A DNA stretch of 44,149 nucleotides from Rodentolepis nana. Taxonomy: Eukaryota > Platyhelminthes > Cestoda > Cyclophyllidea > Hymenolepididae. Where the stretch lies: contig UZAE01012012.1 of assembly GCA_900617975.1 (NCBI GenBank), forward strand, positions 1-44,149, in the 5' to 3' direction. Below the pieces are notes generated by a model, which was not told the origin of the DNA, did not search any database, and saw nothing but the letters and a program-made list of their open reading frames with translations. Below, piece by piece: positions 14,501-25,808 of this stretch; positions within the stretch are counted from its first letter, which is position 1; each line of letters begins with the position of its first letter. The translations under genes were made by a program, and so were the position numbers.

Positions 14501-17500
14501 CTCTCAGTGCAACTTTTGGTGGAGGCAGCCAACCCCATGTTTACTTGAATTGTGGGCATGTTCATGGGTATCATGACTGGCGACCCATTGGTGAACAGTA
14601 AGTTTATAATTTATGTTACACATTTACTATCCTTACTAGTAGTGCCACACTGTTGAGGAGTCTGTCCAAGTTCTCCTGTTTGCTCTTACTATCTACACCC
14701 CAATGCATTACGCCCGGTATTAGACTAATATCGCACCACTTCGGTCTGTGTTTATGTGCGATATTTGAGTTCGAACGGGGGTAAGATAAGAAGTCGCGCG
14801 AACACCAGGTTTTAGAACCTGGATTTCGTTTTTTTCTCTTTTCACTTCATTTTTTGTGCTCAAGTACACTTTGTTCCTCGTGCATGTGTGTGTGTGTGTG
14901 TGTGTTCTTTTTTATTACTCTCTGCGCATGTGCTGTTTTCTACTTTCTCTGTACCGGCTCCATACCCTTCCTTCACACAGGCACACACACACACACACGC
15001 ACAGTAAATCAGAATGTGCGCGTTTAGTTTATCTTTACTGTTCAGCATTCCATTTTCCAGCCTACCCGTTGCTGCGTAATGCTTTCTCTCATCGTCTTTA
15101 GTTCCTCTAGGCGAAGTGGGTGTACTTTCTAGATCTCTAAAGCCCTGCTCATCGTTATCCCCCACCCCATGAATTTATGTACCGACTTTGCCCTTGTTTT
15201 AAGACCATTGGGAGTCCCAGTTGTAAAAGGTGTATAGATGCATAGGGGGGGGGGGACATATTCCTCCCATTGATTTATATTCTTAACATGTCAGAATGCA
15301 TCTACTAGTCTTCTTTCCTAAACCATTTGCGCGTCCGGATGGGACTTCGTTAAAAGTAGGCTTGTCCGTGTTTCTATCGATCTTTCTAGTCGAGTGCTTC
15401 GTACCATCTCACTGGTTCCATTCTTTCCCCTTGAGTACTTCCAATAGGTGGCCTAAAGTTCTTTTAATTTCAATATTTCATTTTCCCACCGTGATCGTAT
15501 CGTTTTCCCACTAGTTGATAGAATTTTCTGCGTTCTCCCCTCGTGAATTGTACGGCTATTTAATCACTGTCTGGCTATAAGATATTGATTGGTATTCTTT
15601 CCTTCCTTTTTATGCAGCCATGGTAACAATTTTAGTTGTGTAAAAGTAGACGGAAGTTTCGATTTTTCGATAAGTTCCAAGATTAAAAAAGAAAACTTTT
15701 CAGGCCATTTTAGCACCACTTTATCTGGGCTTATGGAAATATCCCATAGCCGCCTTTATGAAACTTCAATTCTAATCAGTAACACACTTAGTACCTTTTG
15801 TCATTCACGTTAATGAATATGTTCCAGTAAGCATCCATTTCTTCACTTTACATTTTTGGAGAAGAAGAGAGGTATCCTTAAGTTTTTAATTTAAAGAAAA
15901 ACCCACTGTGGTTGACCATTTAATTAGCATCTAGTCATGCCAGTGTTGCGGCCAAGAGTCTTGCCTTCGGGATGTCCTACCTACCCTCTTTTACCGGTCA
16001 ACTTAGGGTCACTTAAGCTGGTCATACTGCGTTGATGACCAAAGTTTAGAAATTTGTTCTACGTGTAGTTGATTTGATACCGTCTTCTCAGTGGCCATGT
16101 ATATCATATTCTCAGAGTTATTGAAGCACTCATCCTTGTGGTAAACAAAGCATCTTAAAGGTGGTGCGGTGGAGAAGTCTGTGACTCTTTTTTCGGTAAC
16201 CTCGTGGAATTATGCGTTCATTGTGTTATCTATGTTTTAATGAACGCAATCCCTTAAAAGGGATAGTGTCTCGATTTAGTATTCTCTGTTAACTTTTTCA
16301 TGTTAGACACTAAATTAATCAGTTGTAGAATCAACTTCTCATTTTAAACTGTTAACTTTTACTTCATTCCCTATTTAGCAAAGCTAAGACCCTTTACAAC
16401 ATTTCATTATGGGCAAACACCCAAACATATAAGGGGGGGGGGGGGGATATGTTCAGATTTTAAGAAGAAATCGTGGACCAGAAGTGAGATTCAGGGTTTC
16501 GGGAAAATCCTACTTCATCTAAGCTTTAGAATTATCGCGACAACAGCAGTTTTAAGTTGAAGTCCTCTAGACTTATCCTTCGCGCCATTTTGCCCGTAGA
16601 AGGAGAATCTGGTTGACTATTTTTCATTTGATCTCACCTAATTCCCGTGACACTCATCTATGGACAAAAAGTATACCAGTTAATAGTTCATCTTTGCGTT
16701 TGCTGTGGTCGATCCGACAGTGCTTTCTCATCTCGTTTTCATTTACAAAGAGTTGATGACACCGAAATTCCACACGCATTCTCTCATGTACACCTTTCAT
16801 TTGTGCATGACGCAGACAAATTTTAAAATTTTATAGCTAGCAGAAAGGTGAAAATCTAATAACATTTTCTTCATTGGAGAGCAGTTGAAGTTGGTCGGCA
16901 GGAAGTCAAAATAAATCTCGCATTGGGTGCGGTTGGCTAGTATTTTGAGAATAAAGGCAGTTTGCTAAACGAGTGTTGGTTATTTTAATTTTTCACAATT
17001 CAGGAGGTGCGCTATTTACTTTCAAAAATTCTATTTTCATGATTTGTCTCCTGGATTACTGAACAATTTCTTACCCTCCACTACCCCAGTGCTTACTGAC
17101 CGGTTAATCATTTATGGTCGTTTTTACTTCCCTCGTTAATTGAAGCTTACTCAAGGTCAACTCTGTTTGGGTAATGAAACGCTTTATTTTGTTCGCTGAG
17201 ATGGAAAATATAATTATTTGTGATTCAGACAGAAAGTCTAATGAATGATAAAGGGGGAGGGGGTGGGTGGGGTGTGGACAAGTGTTAGAGAACTACCCTA
17301 TTTGATTTTTTTATTCGATTTGGATGCAATATTTACTACATTGTTGGTTCGAGTTCCAAAATTCCAGTGTCATTCTTTGGACTGCGGTAAATGCTTGTCT
17401 ACGTTCTTCAGCTCTTCTTCTCCAAATGATGGGTATTGTTATTTCTATTAATTTTCTTTTCCAATGATTGAGAAGATAAAGCATATGGAACGCTAAGTTT

Positions 17501-20500
17501 TTCAGTAAATTTTCACTTTTTGCATACCATAAATATTCCTCCTCTCCACAGATGAGTCATGCACAAAGTGTTTTGACCGCGATGTGTACGTTACCTCCCC
17601 CCCCCCATTCCATTTCAGGAAGCAGTTGCGCGGTTTCGTCTTCCTTGGCAAATTCACCAAATGACACGTCTTTAAGCATTAACAGTGCATATCTATAGTT
17701 GATGGCATTACCATCCTCGTTGGAAGAAAGTTGCAGTAGCTCAGATGCTTATTTTTCCCCAACTAATTTGTAGCCCGTTCCTTCTAGATCCTTCCAATCC
17801 CCCCCCCCCACGCCGCCACAACTGGAAAGAGAGGGGGAGTTCAGTGGTGATTACAGTTAATTGGGAATGGGAGAAATATTGTGGTAAAGTGGCTCCGAAT
17901 CCTACTGATTGGGAGAAACTGAGACCTGGCGACTCTTCCTCAAGGTTCACTAAAAAATTAGCTAGATGAGGTCACACTATGTTTGTGCTTGAACTTTAGT
18001 GCTCCAGCATAATTTTGGGATTGAGGTCAAGTGATTCAGGTCCCAGAGGTAATTAATGATGACAAAGAGAAAAAATTAATGAACTTAGTCCCTTAGTTGA
18101 ATTTATCGGAGACTTATACGCAAATCGAGGTCTAACCAGAATGTCATGAATACCCTGCCACCATCACGCAGCATCCGGGGTGACACCAGCCTATGCCAGC
18201 TTCCGACTCATAATGCAAAATGTACTCAGTGGAGTGAAAGACATGGTCGAATATCTTGGTAGTTGGTCGAAAGGAGAAATAAACTCAAGGAGTAATTTGA
18301 ATCTGTCCCTGCACCCATTACGGACTATTGTGCCCTCCTGTGGGCGAAGAAGTGGGCATTCTTAGAATTAATGCATTATCCTCGCTACATTTTTGACTCG
18401 CGTGGTCGACTTCGTATTCCTTAACGGTTTCGAACTATTGTGTATATGCCATCTCCAACCATTCGTTTATTCCTGGTATTAATTAGTCATTACAGGAGTT
18501 TTCTATCTTGCATGAATTTCGTAGTCCTTTGAATTGTGTGGGAGAAGTCACCTCGCATACTTTCCAAGTTGGTTCAGTGAACGTTTTACTTCATGCATCC
18601 CGTTTTTTGATACCAGCAAAAAAATAACCGTGATCAAATTATCTATGCTCTAAAGAAGTTCCACAAATTTGCTTATGGTCTTTGTTTTACTCTTCTTATA
18701 GTCCATAAACGTTTGTTATCGATTTTGAATCGAAGCAAAACATTTTAAAATATTTGGTAAATCGTTTTCAGCGCTGAACAATAACCTTGATAGAATATAA
18801 TTTCGACAACAAATATCCGAAAACTACTGAGTTCGAAAAAAACAGACGAATTGTCACAGTTATTTGTTAAGCAACAAACATATGTAAAAAATGGTCATCG
18901 CCTGTATTTTTCTGGAAAATGGTGTATACATCATCCTTACCAATTCTATGCGGAATATTCTTGTTACGGAAAACTCAGTCATCAAGACACCTTTCAAGAA
19001 ATGTTCATCCTCATTATTTGGGGGGGGGGGGGGGAGAGATTCGTTAGATTTATTCCACTGTCGCAGATTTTGTTTATCGTTGACTCCTGTCTGATGTTCA
19101 ATGGGAGAATTCTCATAGAGGATGCATTCAAGCAAAGAGATCTTTACTAATTTCACTCTAGTTTTCATTGAATAAATTGAAAGAAATGGTTAGCTGGAGG
19201 ATACGTATACCGGCCGGAAATAGATAATGACATTAAGGTTGTCTCGAATGCTAAAATGCTACTAGAAGCACTTTATGTGAAAAAACTAATGCGCTGTGAT
19301 ACCTAAAGTAGAATTGAAGGTCACCAGTTTGTTGAGTTACAAATTTGTAGGTACTAATGAACCAAAGCAGGTTGCAGAAGTTACGTTTAAAGCGAGTAGG
19401 TATTGAATGAACCACTGGAAGGGACCAAGACAGTAGGGTGGGGATAATATAGTGCACAAACGATTAAATGTCTACACTGTGCCTGTATGCATGTGAGTGA
19501 GTATACTTGTAAATAGAATGGCAGTTATGGGAAAAAAATTAAAATCGTTTGGACTTTGTAGGTAGGAGTTTTGAGATAAAGGTACATAGGAACTTAATCA
19601 TTAACGTAAAGGCTTGGAGCTCAAAAATGGATATTTATTTTGAGAGTTTGGATTTACCTGTTGAAGGTGAATTAATGGAAATAAATCAACGTGAACTTTT
19701 GCTCTTCGAATACTACATCTAGGGCAATCACTTCCAATATGAAACTTTTAAAACGAAGTCACAAATCAGCAATTCGAGTTACTCGCACAAATCTCCGTTT
19801 TCAAGAGGGCTTATTAATTTTGCCTTTTATTCTAAGCTCCATCGTCAAATTGACTAAATGGGGCTTCATAGCATTTTGTCGGAAAGAGATGAATAGTGAA
19901 CATTAAATAAAAATAATCGTCTTGTTTCCTTGCTGTAGTACTGTGGGCGAACGAGACAAGCGAACTTGCCCCCTTTGCAGACAATCTTCAAGATTTGTGC
20001 GACTTTCAATCGGTGAGGAAGTTGGATTTTACGTGGATCGAGGTGCACCATCGCATTGTTTCAACCCCTGTGGACACATCGCCTCTGAGGCCACCGTTAG
20101 GTGAGTTGTGATTTTTCTATTGCTTCCTTCACGTCCTTCAATTGAAGGCATCGCATAGCAGGTGGAATTTTCTCATGATTGGCTTCGTGAACCAACCTGA
20201 TAGGCTTATATTGGAGGGGAACCAGATAATATTTGCGAATTTCGTCCTGAAAGTATAAATTTTTCTAACTCTCTGCTTATAGTTGTTGCTTCTTTCTACA
20301 TGTAACCCTTCGGTTTTGAGATAATCTCGAACTGAAAGTTCGTCTGGATCTTTATCGAAAGTAGTAATAGATTCTGCTTCTGATTTCTGTAAGCCGCATG
20401 AAGGGTCTCGAATCCAGCTTAATAAAGACTTATTCCCTAGTTACGCTAGTTTCATCCTGCCTTTTAGACTACCTCGTGTTAGAAAATGCCTCATTTTTAA

Positions 20501-22308
20501 TTTCCTCGTAGGTAATATTTTTTTACTTATTTGAGTTGATGGTTGAAATTAGTTCCAGTTCCTAAATGTAAAATAGAGGGTTTCAAACTCATATCATTCA
20601 AATAGATAAACGTGCGTTTCATCTCCATTACTAATTGACTGCATCTAATGAATTTGATCGGGGTATTGTTGGCTTTTTTGAAAATGTAATTTGTTTGGCT
20701 GCCCCAATGCCAAGATATTGACCCTATTGGTTGAGTATAATGCGCAGTTCTCATTATGGAATGTATTCTTCCTTTTTCTCGCCTTAATTCTTATTTAATT
20801 AGAAAGTGGTTATAGATGTACGTTACCTCAATGCTTTTTGTGTAGGGAAACACACTCACTTTGTTTTAATGAATTTATTTCATTTTACGGCTTAATAATG
20901 ATCGCCGTTTTAACGTATTATCTTTAATAACAATTGCTTTTGTTTTCCTTTAATCTTTATTAACAGGTATTATTTAACTCCCTTAATAATAAGGCCCCCA
21001 GAATGAAGCTATTTCCTCCATGAAACGTCTTTATTTTGCAAGTCAATTAATTAAATTCCTAATGACGTTTTAATGTTAGCAACCTGAATAAATTGTCTAT
21101 TTTGGGTTTATAAAGTATTTTTTACTTAAATTATGAAAACTATGTTTAATTAGAACCTGTTGCTCAATTTTGCTGGTTAGTTTGGGCATAATGTTTTTCA
21201 CAAAATGTATTGCTAGTCGACTTCATATGAGAGCACTCGTATGTGCCGTTTGGATAGTTTATCTTCCAATTAATCAATTAATTAATTCTATTTTATTAAC
21301 CGGTAGAATTCATTTGCTCGGAATTAAGCTAAAGCAACCTTGCCAATTAACTTGGAAGCTCATTTGCTCCCCTAATATTCGATTTAATTGACTTATGTCC
21401 ACCTTTGATGGGATTTTTATTGTTTCTATTTCGATTAATTTTATCATTATTCCCTTTGTACTAACTCGCTATGGATGAGTGGTTTTCTGATTCACGACTT
21501 CACCTGTTGACTCACTCAAATGCACCCCCTATTTTATGGTTGTTAACATTTTTTCTCACAGGTATAAGTGTCTATCTCCACTTACCTCATGCCCCAAATT
21601 TTTGCTTCATTTCATGTTGTTGCACTTCGTATTCGCACAGGAACTAAAACCGCTCTATTAAATCTAATATTGGAACGTTTAAGTCAGGCCCAAGCATTGG
21701 AGTTGGGGGAAGTCTAAAATTGTTTAATAATTTGTAGTATTATGGGATTGGTCAGCGTTAAATGACCAATGTCGTTCATTATTGAGAACTCTGTTATAAT
21801 GCAGTGGGCCATGCTCCAACACCTCGAATTTTATGCTCTTGGATAGGTTTGTTTTCCACTATGTTCAGATCTAACCAATTAATTAGCTGACTATGACATT
21901 TTACTGATACCGATCATCTTTCCCTAAGAAATTGGAATTGGTTTTCTCCGTCATTGCACACTATTATTTTACTTCACTTTCTCTGTCATGCTTGATTTAT
22001 TTCCATTAATTTTGCCTTTTTCCTGCAGATTTTGGTCCAGTTTGAAGCTTCTAGTGACAAATCAGACTCCCATGATGCCGAAGTGCCCTTTCTGTGCCCA
22101 TCCAGTTGAAGGACCCCCCGTGAGACTAATATTCCAACATCGAGCGGACGAGAGTACTCTAAAGGCCGCATTTGAGGCCTTTAACTGCACTCCTCTCGAT
22201 TCACCCTGTAAAGCCGCCCCCTTTGTTTTCACCTCGCAATCCTCAGCATCACCTTCTCCTGTTGCAATCCCCACCGCTCCCGAAATGATCTATTCTGATA
22301 TTGACTAG
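5551..22308 (+). CDS. PELI: Pellino-family E3 ubiquitin ligase (11 coding exons, about 541 aa)
   Basis: Exons: 5551-5660, 5884-6016, 7308-7409, 9748-10041, 12857-12959, 13036-13048, 13121-13202, 13286-13408, 14374-14597, 19939-20100, 22029-22308. All junctions are GT-AG, phases agree and the sum is 1626 nt. Family landmarks in order are SYGRLILLG, SYTFNRTNTVVVEY, FQ-IGR, SRFACRI, ARIYAAGFD, NIFLG, WREVSVCGNV, LIDLCGAILIWR, YLNCGHVHGYH and CPFCAH. Residues about 25-310 form the FHA-like substrate-binding part. The RING-like CHC2CHC2 zinc ligands are all present: C380, H382, C405, C408, C439, H441, C468, C471. Pellinos ubiquitinate IRAK/Pelle kinases in Toll/IL-1 signalling in the cytoplasm; the substrate in this animal is unknown. 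It is longer than the roughly 420-aa vertebrate proteins because of about 32 extra residues in the FHA part (exon 4) and a 56-residue tail after LIFQ. The start is the first ATG after an in-frame stop at 5512. Confidence 0.95.
6017..7307 (+). other. Pellino intron 2
   Basis: This AT-rich intron begins GTACGC after SE at the end of exon 2 and ends TTGTTGTTAG. I see no gene or recognised repeat in it. The open frame that runs from 7189 through exon 3 continues past the exon's donor and is not a separate gene. Confidence 0.7.
7410..9747 (+). other. Pellino intron 3
   Basis: The intron splits FQ from IGR, a junction inside the FHA-like core. It holds two unrecognised open frames (8911-9222 and 9444-9677). 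The second contains a short charged stretch, KLVDLMIPELRRIGV, that resembles nothing I can name. Neither has convincing splice sites in phase with its neighbours, so both are left as non-coding. Confidence 0.6.
10107..10306 (-). repeat. Dispersed repeat family, copy D (truncated, reversed)
   Basis: Read on the minus strand it follows copies A-C through TGCCTTTGTGTCTGTCT, a C run (10 C, which is the G run at 10218-10227 on the plus strand), CCTCCCCTCTGTGA, CTAAAGAGCTAATG and GCCTGCCATTTG. The portion carrying the CCACGTGG and donor-like core is absent. It lies in Pellino intron 4, opposite to the gene. Boundaries are approximate. Confidence 0.65.
10307..12856 (+). other. Remainder of Pellino intron 4
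   Basis: No recognised gene. Overlapping short open frames on both strands between 10619 and 11273 carry no known motif and are probably chance. A short TC repeat sits near 11646-11660. The intron ends with the acceptor ATATTTCAG before exon 5. Confidence 0.6.
13036..13048 (+). other. PELI: 13-nt microexon of Pellino
   Basis: The exon (ATGAGGAACAGTC) is preceded by TTTTTCTTTAG and followed by GTAAGT, between introns of 76 and 72 nt. Skipping it would break the frame. Including it joins G|AT-GAG-GAA-CAG-TC|C and yields DEEQSSLWREVSVCGN, which fits the family pattern before the conserved WREISVCGN block. Phase arithmetic (overhang of 1 in, 2 out) agrees on both sides. Confidence 0.88.
13409..14373 (+). 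other. Pellino intron 8
   Basis: Intron between the LIDLCGAILIWR exon and the exon that starts the RING-like domain. I see nothing in it beyond AT-rich sequence; the 69-codon frame at 13683-13892 has no recognisable features. Confidence 0.65.
14885..15002. repeat. (TG)n and (CA)n microsatellites as an inverted pair
   Basis: About ten TG units (14885-14905) are followed some 75 bases later by about nine CA units (14982-15002). On one strand these two tracts are complementary, so a single-stranded copy or an unspliced transcript could fold into a stem of roughly 18-20 base pairs. It lies inside Pellino intron 9. Confidence 0.8.
17253..17272 (+). repeat. G-quadruplex-type tract
   Basis: Four G-runs of 5, 5, 3 and 4 are separated by single A or T bases, matching the canonical G3+ N1-7 pattern with very short loops. 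It lies on the sense strand of Pellino intron 9. Folding is inferred from pattern only. Confidence 0.7.
20101..22028 (+). other. Pellino intron 10
   Basis: Intron of 1.9 kb between the CGHIASEATV exon and the terminal exon; it is AT-rich and ends TTTTTCCTGCAG. I see no gene or recognised repeat. Confidence 0.65.
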
Positions 22309-24408
22309 TTGATCTATCGATTTGCATCCCTTTGCATTCCTATCACCCCCTTCTACCTCCCCTCAACTCTCACGCCTGAGTGTCTTTCGTTCCCCGATGA
22401 ACCTGTTAACATTTTCCTACACTTATTTGTTGTCTTTGTTGCCTTCAGTAACCTATATTCAGTTTTAATTTGGTGTTTCATGCACCTAGAATCAAGAATG
22501 CATGCGTACCATCTTCCTCCTGGTGTAAACGACGGTCAGGAAGATTAATTTGTGCTATTCTGTAACGATTTGACAAATATTTTCATGTGTACATTTACTT
22601 GTTTTTCGATTCATTTCATTTGTTCGAATATAGTTTGAATTACGGTTATTGCACATTATTGTATATTTTTACTTGAGGATAAAATCATATAAGAATAAAA
22701 TATGGCATTCAATATTGACCTAAATAATCTTACAACTTTTCAGGCTAATAAACATTGAAACGGAGGGGGTGGTCTAAAAGTTGCATGTAATGGAGTTCGG
22801 ATGCCTTAAATCCTACTCGATTCGATGTGAAGCGCAAACTCTTCATAAGAGGCATAATTCATTGTGTAACATGGACAGGTCAGCTGTTATTCTTTGTTTC
22901 TTGCATTTCAGTGCTATTTAGGTTACATTGACTATTTTGTCTAAACAAATAATCGTTCAGACCACTTTGAAGCCTTTACATCAAACTATGCCAATGGCTT
23001 TCGATAAGACCAAAAAATTATTTCTCGTTTAGCAAGGCTCACACAACCAGGCTATCACTCATTTCTAAGGAAATAAAATGCTTTAATCAAAATAATTTTG
23101 ATCACGAATTCACAATTACTTACGAAAGTAATGCGATTGAAAGCTGATATAATTATACAAATGGTAATTAATAAGGGATAATAAGGTATTTATCCTACTC
23201 GTAATTATTAGCGAGGGATAAAATGTGATGTGCTCTATTTTGACAAATCTTGAATCATGGGAGCAAGTGAATGGTGCTATGCATGAGAAATGGAATTTGT
23301 CAATTCAACTTAAACTCCTGATTCAACGTAAAGGGGTCCAAATAGATTTGTCAATTCGTTGTACCATTTAGATAAGGCAAGCAATTGTGAAAGGGTACAA
23401 ATTCTACAAGATATAGCAAAGATGCAATATGTACCAAGGTATCATAAAAATTAAAATTGGTGATAGCATGGTTTGATATTCTAATTTCCATCAGGAGTCA
23501 GCTCGAGAGAAGGCAATCGGTGTGTATGAATTATGGTTTGCTTAATACCCACATTAAGTTAAAATTCGGGTACGTAATCGACCCAAACAGGTCGCGAAAT
23601 AACTTTTTCTCTGTCAGTGCCTATAGAAGCTTTATTTATACAGAGAAAAAGACAGAAATATGGTTCGATTCCTTAATATATTTCCAAGTCTATCCATTGG
23701 CATGCTTAGATGAATTTTTATGAAATGCTGGTGAGGTCGATATAATTTTCGATAGGTCGAAACTCGACAGATTTCATAAAAGAGTTTAATACGAGAATTT
23801 CTGTTTTTGAGGTCTTTTAAACGTGTTATTTTTAATTTAAGTTGGTTTTACGAAAATGCTATTTAATTTTTCACTCGATATATTTCTAGCTCGGACTTAC
23901 TCATACTGCTCTAAAATTATTACCTTTGAGTCTTCCCTTAACTGTACAAGTTTAATAAAGTCAAATTATTGGGAGATACGATATGGAAAATTCTATCTAA
24001 ACCGAAAATTAAGGGAATAGACATAAGCGAATATTTTAAGTGTCCGATACTCCATATGTATATAAGTGCGTTCAAATATTTAGGTGCAAGGGTCATTGGA
24101 AATTTAAAAAATATTTCAAAACCAAAAGAGAACACTGTTTAAATTTCGCCTGGGGCGACTGTGTTTCATTTCACTTTTGTTGTATTCCAGAAAAGAAAAT
24201 GATTTTGGTGTTTACGTTTGGATTCGAAGCTATTAACTAGTAATCCACTGTTAAATTTAAAAATTATTTGTTGTTTAATTTAAAATCTGAACTAATTTAA
24301 CCAATGTTTTTACTTGCTATTTCAATAAATACAAATATTTTGTTTATAATATTTGAGATTCAGGCTCATTTACGGTTTTTCCTCTAATTAGTTCACGTTC
24401 CGCTTGTG
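22309..24408. other. Pellino 3' region and intergenic DNA
   Basis: The Pellino stop is followed by pyrimidine-rich sequence and the first clear AATAAA at 22694-22699. No recognised gene lies in the rest. Short frames at 23457-23723 and 24040-24240 (+) carry no known motif. A TTGAGATTCAG ending at 24363 could be a splice or trans-splice acceptor for the MRPL39 transcript. Confidence 0.55.
22694..22699 (+). terminator. Candidate polyadenylation signal of Pellino
   Basis: Canonical AATAAA, 386 bases past the Pellino stop codon and the first such hexamer I see after it. No transcript evidence is available. Confidence 0.45.
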
Positions 24409-25568
24409 ATGTTTCTTCTTTTCCGCCGTCGTTTTGCCAGTAACATCGTCAATGCCACGAAGGTCTCAAGTCGACTTGCCAATGTGGAATACCCATGTGA
24501 AATCGTAAGTCGCTCCGAAAGGTGGATTAAGTCTCAAAATACTGAGCGTAATTATTACATGGCTCCCAGGCCAGAATTAATCAAGGTTGTGTATAACGGA
24601 CAACCCCATCCCGGAACAGAATTGGAAATGTCTAAAGGCCTGTCAACACCATTTGATTGTGCAAAGCATATGACTCAGATGCTATGCGATAGGAGCGTAA
24701 TTGCTATCGTGGATGGCTGTCCCCATGATATGCACCGTCCTTTAACGCGAGATGCGAAATTGGATTTCGTGCATTTTAAGGTAGTTAAATTATTGTACTT
24801 TATTTTATTACTGTATTATTGGCGTTTTTTAGGATATCAATGTGGATCCCACTGAAGCTAACTTAGCTTTCTGGCGTTCTTGTCAGTTAGTCTTGGCAGC
24901 TGCTGTTGAGTCCGCATTCAAAGAACACTTCCCGATGCGGCTTCTTGCTTTTCATCATACCCCCTTAGAATCTGGTAGTTTTGTTGCCGATTTCCGAATG
25001 GAGCTTGAGACCACGGAGGAATTTGATAAAATGGTCTCTTGGAGTCCTTCTGAACACGACCTTCGTGCCATTTCAGTAGTTGGACAGGCAATCTCCGCTA
25101 AAGCCCTTCCCTTTGAGTGCTTGGATTTAGATAGGAAAGGTTGTATGGAGGTTATGCAAGATGACTATCGTATGTTGTGCTTCGATGATGAAAGCAGTCA
25201 GAAAAAGTGCACACTTTTTCGCGTTGGAAATTATGTCCAGGTGAGTTCTATAAAAATATTGTTCTTCCTTACGAGTAGACCCTATGTCTAAGAAATGGGG
25301 TTTTAAATTCTAGATCTACCCTCATGGTCCCATGATCTCATTCACCTCTCAAATTGGTCGCTTCTCTGTATCATCATTTCGTCTACTTGGTGGTCTTTCA
25401 TCCTCCAAACCAAACGGCTCTAATCTACAATTAGTCTATCGAGCTCAAGGAATTGCTGTACCCGCTGCCTTCCTCACCCATTTCACAACTTACGACGTCC
25501 TATTGCGCCAAGCTAGGCGGCAAAATAGCTCAATCAGTGAGACGCCCGACTACGTCCGGCCTTTATAG
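24409..25568 (+). CDS. MRPL39: Mitochondrial large-subunit ribosomal protein L39 (344 aa, 3 exons)
   Basis: Exons 24409-24780, 24833-25240 and 25314-25568; introns of 52 and 73 nt, all junctions in phase 0. The N-terminus (MFLLFRRRFAS) is short, basic and hydroxylated, like a mitochondrial presequence. Residues about 57-124 match the TGS-like segment of MRPL39 (STPFDCAKHM, VDGCPHDMHRPLT). Later blocks also fit: AFWRSCQLVL, LPFECLDLD, FRVGNYVQI and GIAVPAAFLTHFT. MRPL39 derives from threonyl-tRNA synthetase but is structural in the mitoribosome. Length is close to the 338-aa human protein. The start is the first ATG in frame; a GTG immediately upstream is not used. The downstream kinase gene on the other strand ends 241 bases away. 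Confidence 0.93.
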
Positions 25569-25808
25569 ACTAGATCCTCTTATGGGCACCCCCCACTACC
25601 ATTGACTGTGTACATAGAAATATACATTTGTATATATGCAAACCAAAAAAGGAACTCGTGCTCTTTTTAGATGAGTGTAGTAGTAGCATTTATCACATTT
25701 CGCCGAAACTGTACAAAGGAGTAGGAGAGGAAGAAAAGTAGAAATAAGTGTAAGCGAAATAGCGAAGCCGGCTGGGGGTAGGAGACTAAATGCAGAGTTA
25801 AGGGTAGC
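25569..25808. other. Shared 3' interval between convergent genes
   Basis: Only 240 bases separate the MRPL39 stop (+) from the MLK stop (-). No AATAAA lies on either strand here. Weak variants are AATATA at 25619 on plus and GATAAA (TTTATC at 25689-25694 on plus) on minus. The two 3' UTRs probably abut or overlap. Confidence 0.5.

Larger units (their letters stand above)
14598..19938 (+). other. Pellino intron 9 (5.3 kb)
   Basis: This is the largest intron of the gene, splitting the RING-like domain between CGHVHGYH and CPLC. It contains a TG/CA repeat pair (14885-15002), G or C homopolymers of 10-15 bases at 15245, 16433, 17597, 17799 and 19020, and a G-quadruplex-type tract at 17253-17272. 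The many short open frames have no recognisable product and several depend on the low-complexity tracts. Confidence 0.65.

Noticed and set aside
23662..23672. Perfect tRNA B-box sequence GGTTCGATTCC
   Set aside because: No A box or foldable cloverleaf lies at the right distance upstream and no acceptor stem can be formed, so it is probably chance.
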